A stretch of 8,938 nucleotides of DNA, taken from assembly GCA_023392475.1 (NCBI GenBank), contig JAEVZA010000076.1, positions 1 through 8,938 of the forward strand. Reading direction: 5' to 3'. The notes under the pieces are model-generated. The model worked only from the letters and a program-made list of their open reading frames with translations, did not search any database and had not been told where the DNA came from. The position numbers were made by a program, and so were the translations under genes. Positions 1-7,951 of this stretch are shown piece by piece (position 1 is the stretch's first letter; each line of letters opens with the position of its first letter). The DNA comes from Actinomycetes bacterium. GTDB lineage: Bacteria; Actinomycetota; Acidimicrobiia; Acidimicrobiales; Microtrichaceae.

Positions 1-16
1 GACCCGTCGCCGGGTC
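1..16. repeat. Inverted repeat at the left edge (6-bp stem, 4-base loop)
   Basis: The arms GACCCG (1–6) and CGGGTC (11–16) are perfect complements around the loop TCGC. The element starts at the first base of the window, so it may continue to the left. It could be part of a terminator for a gene outside the window, or of a structured leader read leftward. Neither can be decided here. Confidence 0.45.
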
Positions 17-33
17 CGTGGGGGTGAGTCCTT

Positions 34-53
34 GCCGAACCGACCGGTTCGGC
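34..53. repeat. Inverted repeat (8-bp perfect stem, 4-base loop)
   Basis: GCCGAACC (34–41) pairs perfectly with GGTTCGGC (46–53) around GACC. No T-run follows on either strand, so an intrinsic terminator of the enterobacterial type is not supported. The symmetric core resembles the kind of palindrome bound by dimeric TetR-family repressors, which is only an impression. If the leftward promoter at 84–112 is real, this stem lies in the untranslated leader of its transcript. Confidence 0.5.
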
Positions 54-55
54 GT

Positions 56-74
56 CCGATCGTTCGTCGATCGG
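56..74. repeat. Inverted repeat (7-bp perfect stem, 5-base loop)
   Basis: CCGATCG (56–62) pairs perfectly with CGATCGG (68–74) around TTCGT. It lies two bases from the preceding stem-loop, so positions 34–74 can fold as two adjacent hairpins. Just to the right, at 78–87, is the ten-base palindrome CGATATATCG, the most AT-rich point in this spacer. Confidence 0.5.
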
Positions 75-83
75 TTCCGATAT

Positions 84-112
84 ATCGTGACTGTTCACCG
101 AGTGCGCGTCAA
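84..112 (-). promoter_or_regulatory. Possible leftward promoter
   Basis: On the minus strand TTGACG (112–107) matches a sigma-70-type -35 box well. After exactly 17 bases comes CACGAT (89–84), which keeps the A, A and T of a -10 box at positions 2, 5 and 6. Transcription would start near position 77 and run out of the window to the left, through the three stem-loops at 1–74. The palindrome CGATATATCG (78–87) overlaps the -10 and likely start, so it could be an operator. The -10 is imperfect and no gene start is visible downstream inside the window, so this is tentative. Confidence 0.3.
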
Positions 113-151
113 GGGTGTCGTCGGTCACGCGCGGGATCCCGCCCCCGCACC

Positions 152-201
152 GTTCTGTGATGCGAGAACCCTGGAAAATCAGGGGTCTCGCATCACAGGA
201 C
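152..201 (-). terminator. Long hairpin, probable terminator of the ftsE–ftsX–enoyl-CoA hydratase operon
   Basis: The 22-base arms 152–173 and 180–201 pair with one A·G mismatch and one G·T wobble around the six-base loop GAAAAT. The central 12-bp block, TGTGATGCGAGA with TCTCGCATCACA, is perfect. The hairpin begins 18 bases after the stop codon of the minus-strand hydratase gene, where a terminator is expected. There is no U-tract after it on the minus strand, which is common for GC-rich actinobacterial terminators. A separate 12-base palindrome, GCGGGATCCCGC (131–142), lies just beyond it. Confidence 0.6.
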
Positions 202-219
202 CACGACTGGAGAGCGCGG

Positions 220-1155
220 TCAGGCGTCGAAGGGGGGCTGGTCCCACCAGGGGAACCAGTCGGGCAGGTCCCCGGGGACCTGCTGGCGCCACTCGGGGTC
301 GCGCTTCTGGAAGAAGGCGGCGATCCCCTCGCGGGCGTCGGCGCCGGCACCGGTGTGCTCGACGCCGGGCGAGTCGACCCGGTGCGCCCACATCGGGTGC
401 GGCACCGTCAGGCCCTTCCACATCAGCTGCCTCGTGAGCGCCACGGACACCGGAGCCGAGCTCGCGGCGATCGATGCCGCCAGGTCGCGAGCCGCGCCGA
501 CGAGCTCGTCAGGCCGGTGCAACGAGCGGACGAGCCCCGCATCGAGCGCCTCCGCGGCCGGGAACACCCGCGCCGTGTAGCACCACTCGAGCGCGCGCTG
601 GATGCCGACGACACGCGGCAGGAACCAGCTCGAGCACGCCTCAGGCACGATCCCCCGCGCCGCGAACACGAACCCGAACCTGGCGCCCTCCGACGCGAGG
701 CGGAGGTCCATCGGGAGCGTCATCGTGGCGCCGACGCCGACGGCCGGGCCGTTGATGGCGGCGATGACCGGCTTCGTGACGTCGAAGAACCGCAGCGTGA
801 GCACCCCGCCGAGGTCGCGGCGGGGGTCGACCTCGCGGCGGGCCTCGGCCGACCCGGCCACCTCGGCCGCCTCGCTGCTCGCCGCCTCGCGCGCCGCGGC
901 GCCGGGCAGGGACGACGGGTCGAACGACTCGGCGCCGGCCGACAGGTCGGCACCGGCGCAGAACGCCCGGCCCTCGCCGGTGACCACGAGGGCGCGCACC
1001 GCCGGATCGGCGTCGACGCGGTCGAGCGCGTCGAGCATCTCGAAGCACATCCGCGTGGTGAACGCGTTCAGCTGGTCGGGCCGGTCGAGCGTGAGCAGCG
1101 CCACGCCGTCGTCCACCTCGTAGCGGATCGTGCGGTAGCCGTCCCCCTCCCCCAC
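220..1155 (-). CDS. Enoyl-CoA hydratase/isomerase (crotonase) family protein
   Basis: A 311-residue crotonase-fold protein, expected to act on a 2- or 3-enoyl-CoA in fatty-acid or related acyl-CoA metabolism in the cytoplasm. The two oxyanion-hole regions are visible: AFCAGAD (64–70) and NGPAVGVG (135–142). The two glutamates of classical hydratases are not conserved: the GGGCEL region reads VGATM, and the FGQPE region reads FGFVF. Instead there is PEACSSW (171–177), whose glutamate sits where delta3,delta2-enoyl-CoA isomerases of the PECI/ECI type carry their single acid, so isomerase-like chemistry is plausible. Between the two oxyanion segments it has about 29 more residues than rat hydratase, Ala/Glu-rich, and it ends in a Trp-rich tail (DWFPWWDQPPFDA). 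The GTG start has GGGGGAG seven bases upstream. It begins 16 bases after ftsX, so it is probably co-transcribed. The family is sure; the substrate is not. Confidence 0.9.
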   Translation of the reverse strand: MGEGDGYRTIRYEVDDGVALLTLDRPDQLNAFTTRMCFEMLDALDRVDADPAVRALVVTGEGRAFCAGADLSAGAESFDPSSLPGAAAREAASSEAAEVAGSAEARREVDPRRDLGGVLTLRFFDVTKPVIAAINGPAVGVGATMTLPMDLRLASEGARFGFVFAARGIVPEACSSWFLPRVVGIQRALEWCYTARVFPAAEALDAGLVRSLHRPDELVGAARDLAASIAASSAPVSVALTRQLMWKGLTVPHPMWAHRVDSPGVEHTGAGADAREGIAAFFQKRDPEWRQQVPGDLPDWFPWWDQPPFDA

Positions 1156-1171
1156 GACGTCGCTCCCCCGC

Positions 1172-2068
1172 TCAGACCTTCAGGAACCGGCTGACCGCGA
1201 TCCCCGAGCCCATGGCGCCGGTGAGCGCGCCGACCACGAAGATGATCCCGATCGACATCCACAGCTCGCCCGAGTCCCAGCGGATCTGGTTGAGCAGCTC
1301 GAAGCCGACCTGGTCCACGAAGTTGCGGTTCCAGAGCGCGTCGAAGCCCCAGGCCCCGAGCGCCGCGAGGAGCGCGCCGAGGAGGCCGTGCACGAGGCCC
1401 TCGACGATGAACGGCAACCGGATGAACCAGTTGCTCGCGCCGACGAGGCGCATCACCTCGATCTCCCGTCGACGGGCGAACACCGCCGTCCGGATCGTGT
1501 TGAAGATCAGCAGGACCGAGGCGGCGATCAGGACCGCGCCGACGATCAGCACCCACCGGTTGAGCGTGCGCACCGACTGCTGCACCTGCTGCGCGTACTT
1601 CGCGGCGTACTCGACGCGGAGCACGCCCGGTTTGGACTGGAACGCGTCGCCGAGCGACGACACGACCTCCGCGTCCGTGCTCGTCGGTTTGATCCGGAAG
1701 CTCGGCGGCAGGTCCTCGGGCTTGATCGTGGCGACGAGGTCGGGCTGCTCCCGGAACAGCCGCTTGAACTCGTCGAAGGAGCGCTGGCGGTCGAAGTAGT
1801 CGACCTCCTTGACCTGCGGGCTCTCCTTGAGCTCCTTGCTGACCGAGTCGATCTGGTCCTGCGTGGCGCTCGGGTTCATGTAGACGAACAGCTGCACGTC
1901 GGAGCGGAGCCCGAGGAAGCTGTTGTTGATGCCCGCGCCGATCAGGTAGCTCGCGGCCACCATGGCGAGCGACACCGCGACGGTGAGCACCGCGGCGAAC
2001 GTGAGGGTGAGGTTCCGGGCGAGGTTGGAGCCCGTCTCCTTCAGGACGTAGTCGATGCGGATCGCCAC
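1172..2068 (-). CDS. ftsX: Cell-division ABC transporter permease FtsX
   Basis: A 298-residue polytopic membrane protein with the FtsX layout. It has a short cytoplasmic N-terminus, TM1 at about 21–46, a large extracytoplasmic domain (about 47–170), then TM2 (about 172–191), TM3 (about 220–245) and TM4 (about 268–293), ending in SRFLKV. The external domain contains PPSFRIKP (121–128), a stretch typical of FtsX. In known systems FtsX, driven by FtsE, activates peptidoglycan hydrolases such as RipC in mycobacteria through this domain. The cytoplasmic segment RRREIEVMRLVGAS (199–212), between TM2 and TM3, is the usual FtsE coupling region. The start is GTG, seven bases after the ftsE stop, with TGAGGG as a likely ribosome binding site overlapping that stop. 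The tight spacing implies translational coupling. Confidence 0.96.
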   Translation of the reverse strand: MAIRIDYVLKETGSNLARNLTLTFAAVLTVAVSLAMVAASYLIGAGINNSFLGLRSDVQLFVYMNPSATQDQIDSVSKELKESPQVKEVDYFDRQRSFDEFKRLFREQPDLVATIKPEDLPPSFRIKPTSTDAEVVSSLGDAFQSKPGVLRVEYAAKYAQQVQQSVRTLNRWVLIVGAVLIAASVLLIFNTIRTAVFARRREIEVMRLVGASNWFIRLPFIVEGLVHGLLGALLAALGAWGFDALWNRNFVDQVGFELLNQIRWDSGELWMSIGIIFVVGALTGAMGSGIAVSRFLKV

Positions 2069-2075
2069 GCGGCCC

Positions 2076-2753
<678 letters not shown>

Positions 2754-2765
2754 GCTGACCTCTCT

Positions 2766-2793
2766 CCGCGGGCCGGGAGGGAGGGGCCCGCGG
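2766..2793 (-). promoter_or_regulatory. Structured ftsE leader: hairpin overlapping a G-quadruplex motif
   Basis: CCGCGGGCC (2766–2774) and GGCCCGCGG (2785–2793) form a perfect 9-bp stem with a ten-base loop. On the plus (template) strand, positions 2770–2786 also read GGG-CC-GGG-A-GGG-A-GGGG, four G-runs with loops of 2, 1 and 1 bases, a textbook G-quadruplex motif. In the ftsE mRNA the hairpin would end directly before the AGAGAGG ribosome binding site. The structures are visible in the sequence; a regulatory role is inference. Confidence 0.5.
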
Positions 2794-2796
2794 CGG

Positions 2797-2802
2797 ATGT
2801 TA
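2797..2802 (-). promoter_or_regulatory. Probable -10 box of the ftsE–ftsX promoter
   Basis: The minus strand reads TAACAT (2802–2797), matching the actinobacterial -10 pattern TANNNT. It would place the transcript start near 2790, at the leading edge of the hairpin, giving a leader of about 37 bases. No clear -35 box lies 16–18 bases upstream (the bases there are G-rich), which is common in this group. The rest of the gap between prfB and ftsE (2803–2935) shows only weak stems and no gene. Confidence 0.4.
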
Positions 2803-2935
2803 CGAACAGGTGACGATAGCCCCGCTGCGTGAGGGGCGGGACCGCGCCGGGGAGCAGTCTCGCAGGCCCGGCGGCGCGAGTGGCGGAGGGGCGGAGCGAC
2901 CACTCAGGGTGGCGCGAGCCGTCGACCGGGCCGGT

Positions 2936-4051
2936 TCAGGCGGGTGCGGCGCCGCCAGCGCGCTGCCACTGGAGGTAGGCCTCCATGAGCTCGTCCAGCT
3001 CGCCGTCGAGCACCGCGTCGGGGTTCGACAGCTCCAGGCCCGAGCGCAGGTCCTTGACCTGCTGGTACGGCTGCAGCACGTAGTTGCGGTCCTGGCTGCC
3101 GAAGTCCACCGCGGCGCCCTGACCGGTGATCTCGGCCAGCTTCTCGGCGCGCTTCTGGCGCTCGAGGTCGAGCAGCTTGGCCTTCAGGATCTTCATCGCG
3201 CGGTCCTTGTTCTGGTGCTGGGACCGCTCGTTCTGGCACGACGTCACGATGCCGGTCGGGAGGTGCGTGATCCGCACCGCCGAGTCGGTCACGTTCACGT
3301 GCTGGCCGCCGGCACCCGAGGACCGGTAGACGTCGATGCGGAGGTCCTTGTCATCGACCTCGATCTCGCTGTCCACGTCGTCGATCCAGGGCGTCACCTT
3401 CACGGAGGCGAAGCTCGTCTGGCGACGTGCGTTGTTGTCGAACGGCGAGATGCGCACGAGCCGGTGGACGCCGTGCTCCGAGCGCATCCAGCCGTACGCG
3501 TTGCGACCCTCGAGGAGGAACGTCGCCGACGAGATGCCGGCCTCCGTGCCCTCGTTCAGGCTCTCGATCTCGAGGTCCATGCCGGCCCGCTCCGCCCACC
3601 GCACGTACATGCGGAGGAGCATCTCGGCCCAGTCCTGCGCGTCCACGCCGCCGGCGCCGGAGTTGATCTCCACGATCGCGTCCCGGTCGTCGTACTCGCC
3701 GGTGAACAGGGCACGCAGCTCGAGCTGGTCGAACGACGCGCCGAGCTCGTCGATCTCGGCGTCGATCTCGGGCTCGAGCGACTCGTCGCCCTCCTCGCGC
3801 GCCAGCTCGGCCAGCGTCGCGACGTCGTCGACGCGCCCGGCGAGGCCGTCGTGGAGCTGGAGGTCGTCGGTCGCCTCGGCGAACTCGCGCTGGAGCGCCT
3901 GCGCGGCGTCGGCGTCGTCCCAGAGGTCGGGGCGCGCCAGCTCCGTCTCCAGCTGCGGCTGCCTCGCCCGGAGCTCGGCGACGCGGAGGTAGCCCTCCGC
4001 CTCGGCCAACCGGCTCCGGAGCGCGTCGATGCGTTGGGTGAAGTCCTGCAC
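2936..4051 (-). CDS. prfB: Peptide chain release factor 2 (RF2)
   Basis: A 371-residue class I release factor that recognises UGA and UAA in the ribosomal A site and triggers peptide hydrolysis. The stop-codon tripeptide SPF (202–204) identifies RF2 rather than RF1, and GGQ (248–250, in SSGAGGQHVN) is the catalytic motif. The N-terminal helical domain contains PDLWDD (41–46). Start chosen: GTG 4051, giving QDFTQRIDALRSRL at the same place as QDLTERSDVL in Escherichia coli RF2. The frame stays open far upstream, but only as a shadow inside secA. No convincing ribosome binding site is seen; secA ends 29 bases earlier, so coupling is possible. Unlike E. coli, the gene has no in-frame UGA and no programmed +1 frameshift. 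The codon context of the lost site is still recognisable (GGC TAC CTC CGC, residues 20–23). Confidence 0.96.
   Translation of the reverse strand: MQDFTQRIDALRSRLAEAEGYLRVAELRARQPQLETELARPDLWDDADAAQALQREFAEATDDLQLHDGLAGRVDDVATLAELAREEGDESLEPEIDAEIDELGASFDQLELRALFTGEYDDRDAIVEINSGAGGVDAQDWAEMLLRMYVRWAERAGMDLEIESLNEGTEAGISSATFLLEGRNAYGWMRSEHGVHRLVRISPFDNNARRQTSFASVKVTPWIDDVDSEIEVDDKDLRIDVYRSSGAGGQHVNVTDSAVRITHLPTGIVTSCQNERSQHQNKDRAMKILKAKLLDLERQKRAEKLAEITGQGAAVDFGSQDRNYVLQPYQQVKDLRSGLELSNPDAVLDGELDELMEAYLQWQRAGGAAPA
3983..4000 (-). other. Trace of the RF2 frameshift site inside prfB, now a perfect hairpin
   Basis: Read on the minus strand, codons 18–23 are GCG GAG GGC TAC CTC CGC. The Gly-Tyr-Leu and the following residue line up with the GGG UAU CUU UGA C frameshift site of Escherichia coli prfB. 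The Leu lies 19 residues before the conserved Pro-Asp in both proteins. A GGAGG Shine–Dalgarno-like run remains just upstream, but the UGA is replaced by the sense codon CGC with no extra base. The same 18 bases form a perfect stem: GCGGAGG, loop of four, CCTCCGC. Confidence 0.5.
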
Positions 4052-4080
4052 GTCAGGGCCTGTCGCTCGTGGGGCGCCGG

Positions 4081-6792
<2,712 letters not shown>

Positions 6793-6801
6793 AGCGGGAC
6801 C

Positions 6802-6807
6802 ACTCTA
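6802..6807 (-). promoter_or_regulatory. Possible secA -10 box, short or absent leader
   Basis: On the minus strand TAGAGT lies nine bases before the secA ATG and fits TANNNT. A start six to nine bases downstream would leave almost no leader, a common arrangement in actinobacteria. No -35 consensus is seen. The spacer between the strong hairpin at 6851 and the ATG is only 58 bases, so a promoter for secA has to lie in or close to this stretch unless the gene is read from further upstream. Confidence 0.3.
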
Positions 6808-6850
6808 CCGGCGGGGCCTCGTCGCCCGACCGCAGGCCGGTGGGACCGCG

Positions 6851-6882
6851 GTCGGGGCCGGCACCACCGTGCCGGCCCCGAC
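6851..6882 (-). terminator. Strong hairpin, likely terminator after the lipoprotein gene
   Basis: GTCGGGGCCGGCAC (6851–6864) and GTGCCGGCCCCGAC (6869–6882) form a perfect 14-bp GC-rich stem with a four-base loop. It lies 96 bases past the lipoprotein stop and 58 bases before the secA start. No U-tract follows on the minus strand. Its position between two genes in the same direction suggests that it isolates secA from read-through, but it could also be a leader element of a longer secA transcript. Confidence 0.5.
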
Positions 6883-6886
6883 GTGG

Positions 6887-6922
6887 CGCCGCCTGCCTCC
6901 CTCGGCACCCTCCCAGGCGGCG
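6887..6922 (-). terminator. Second hairpin in the lipoprotein–secA gap
   Basis: CGCCGCCTG (6887–6895) and CAGGCGGCG (6914–6922) are perfect 9-base arms around an 18-base pyrimidine-rich loop. This stem is met first by transcription leaving the lipoprotein gene, 56 bases after its stop, and sits four bases from the 14-bp hairpin. The pair may work together as a tandem terminator. The long loop makes it weaker than its neighbour. Confidence 0.35.
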
Positions 6923-6978
6923 AGCTGCGTCGAGCCGCGGAACGGCGGCGTCGCGGGGCCGTCAGGCCGCGGGTCGGA

Positions 6979-7758
6979 TCACCAGCACTCCCAGGCGGAG
7001 TGCAGCGTCGTGTACCCGAACGACGGGTCGTCGAGGGGCTTCGCGGTCGCGTCGGTCAGGCCGATGGCCTGGCACCGCTGGACCGCCCCGGCGTGGTCGG
7101 CCGCCTGCACCAGCGTCCGGGGGGCGACCGCGTGGCCGCACGAGCCGTCGAGGGTCTGGTGGATCACCGCGTCGCCGACCGTGTCGATCGGACCGGTGAA
7201 GTAGAGGTCGGAGCCCAGGCCGTCGTGGCACCCGACGGCGATCGGCGTGAACCCCGGCACGGTGGTCGTGGTCGTCGTCGTGGTGGTGGAGGTCGTCGTC
7301 GTGGTCGTGGGCGACAGCGGCTGCACGCACAGGTAGGCGTCCGGGCCGATCGTCACGCCGTCGAGCCGGAAGTCGTACGTGCTCGAGCGGGCGTCGAGCG
7401 GCTGCGGCGACTCGAGGCCGTTCGCAGTGCAGAACTGGCTCGCGTGCGCGCTGCTGCCGGGCGAGTACACGAGGGTCAGCACGTGCGGATCGCCGTGGAT
7501 CCCCGTGCAGGAGCCGTCACCCGAGTTGTGGAGCGTCATGTTCCCGATCACGTCGGGCGTGCCCGAGTAGGTGAAGTCGGCGGTGTCGACGAAGCTGTCG
7601 TAGCAGCCCGCCGCCGGACCGGCCGGTGCACCCGTCGTCGTGGTCGTCGACGACGTGGTGGTGGTGGTCGTGGTGGGCGTCGGCCGCGGCGGCTGGATGC
7701 AGCCGGCGAGCAGCAGCGCGGTGCCGAGCGCCACGACGCCGGCGTGGATCTTGGACAT
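6979..7758 (-). CDS. Secreted lipoprotein with two repeated Cys4 domains joined by poly-Thr linkers
   Basis: A 259-residue protein I do not recognise by name. Residues 1–20 are a lipoprotein signal peptide: Lys3, a hydrophobic stretch, and the lipobox LAGC with Cys20 as the lipid-bearing residue. So it should be anchored on the outer face of the membrane. A Pro/Thr/Ser linker (26–45) leads to domain 1 (51–146). A second linker (TTTTTTSTTTTTTTTT, 151–166) leads to domain 2 (176–259). The domains are copies: both start GC-x-D, contain DGSC (81–84 and 204–207), share IGN/VGD and PLD blocks, and have four cysteines in the same order (52, 84, 110, 144; 177, 207, 229, 258), probably two disulfides each. 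The start is ATG 7758 with GGGAGGGAAC in front; the frame stays open further upstream but only opposite the divergent gene. Function is unknown; a surface-exposed binding role is a guess. Confidence 0.85.
   Translation of the reverse strand: MSKIHAGVVALGTALLLAGCIQPPRPTPTTTTTTTSSTTTTTGAPAGPAAGCYDSFVDTADFTYSGTPDVIGNMTLHNSGDGSCTGIHGDPHVLTLVYSPGSSAHASQFCTANGLESPQPLDARSSTYDFRLDGVTIGPDAYLCVQPLSPTTTTTTSTTTTTTTTTVPGFTPIAVGCHDGLGSDLYFTGPIDTVGDAVIHQTLDGSCGHAVAPRTLVQAADHAGAVQRCQAIGLTDATAKPLDDPSFGYTTLHSAWECW
7261..7308 (-). repeat. Threonine-codon trinucleotide tract (second linker)
   Basis: Sixteen codons, fifteen of them Thr written as a mixture of ACC and ACG and one Ser, form an imperfect trinucleotide repeat. 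It encodes the flexible linker between the two lipoprotein domains. Such in-frame tracts can expand or shrink by whole codons without breaking the gene. Confidence 0.7.
7633..7680 (-). repeat. Threonine-codon trinucleotide tract (first linker)
   Basis: The residues after the lipidated cysteine include Thr27, seven Thr (29–35), two Ser and five Thr (38–42). They are encoded by mixed ACC/ACG and TCG codons, giving a near-periodic run of three-base units. It tethers domain 1 away from the membrane and resembles the inter-domain tract at 7261–7308. Confidence 0.7.
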
Positions 7759-7951
7759 GTTCCCTCCCGGGGTGCACCGCTCCGGGGCCGGAGCCGCGCG
7801 CACCCACTCTCCGGGCCGGCGGCGCCGGGCGCATCCCCGATCCGTGCCAACCGGCGGACGATCCGTCGGGCGACGGCACGTCGCGTGACCCGCTACCCAC
7901 GCCAGGTGGTGCCTGGTTGGTCGCGGCCACCGATCACGCCACACTCTCCTG
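7759..7951. promoter_or_regulatory. Divergent intergenic region between lipoprotein and ATPase genes
   Basis: These 193 bases must carry the promoters of both divergent genes. Visible elements: an inverted repeat GCTCCGG-GG-CCGGAGC (7779–7794) in the likely lipoprotein leader; an exact direct repeat CGATCCGT at 7838–7845 and 7859–7866, 21 bases apart; and a small inverted repeat CCAGG–CCTGG just before the possible rightward -35 box. No good -10 box was found for the lipoprotein gene, and no small gene is apparent. Confidence 0.45.
7917..7945 (+). promoter_or_regulatory. Possible promoter of the rightward ATPase gene
   Basis: TTGGTC (7917–7922) and CACACT (7940–7945) are separated by 17 bases. 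The -10 ends six bases before the ATG at 7952, which would make the transcript leaderless. This would explain the absence of a Shine–Dalgarno sequence (CTCCTG directly precedes the ATG). Both boxes are imperfect. Confidence 0.3.

Noticed and set aside
1..100. Stem-loop cluster considered as a tRNA or tmRNA fragment
   Set aside because: No cloverleaf spacing, no seven-base T-loop with GTTCRA between a five-base stem, and no CCA end. The stems are simple adjacent hairpins.
18..437. Open frame on the plus strand at the left edge
   Set aside because: It runs through the long hairpin and then antisense to the crotonase gene. Its product is Arg-rich low-complexity sequence with no motif, as expected for a shadow frame in GC-rich DNA.
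115..1194. Long plus-strand open frame of 359 codons
   Set aside because: It lies opposite the crotonase gene, whose motifs and ribosome binding site are clear. The translation is Arg/His/Glu-rich and resembles no family.
2754..2903. Upstream extension of FtsE by 50 residues
   Set aside because: It would read through the -10 box and hairpin, has no family similarity, and leaves the ribosome binding site at 2753 unexplained.
7259..7682. Trinucleotide runs considered as a CRISPR or tandem non-coding repeat
   Set aside because: They are in-frame Thr codons inside a coding sequence, with no spacer-repeat structure.
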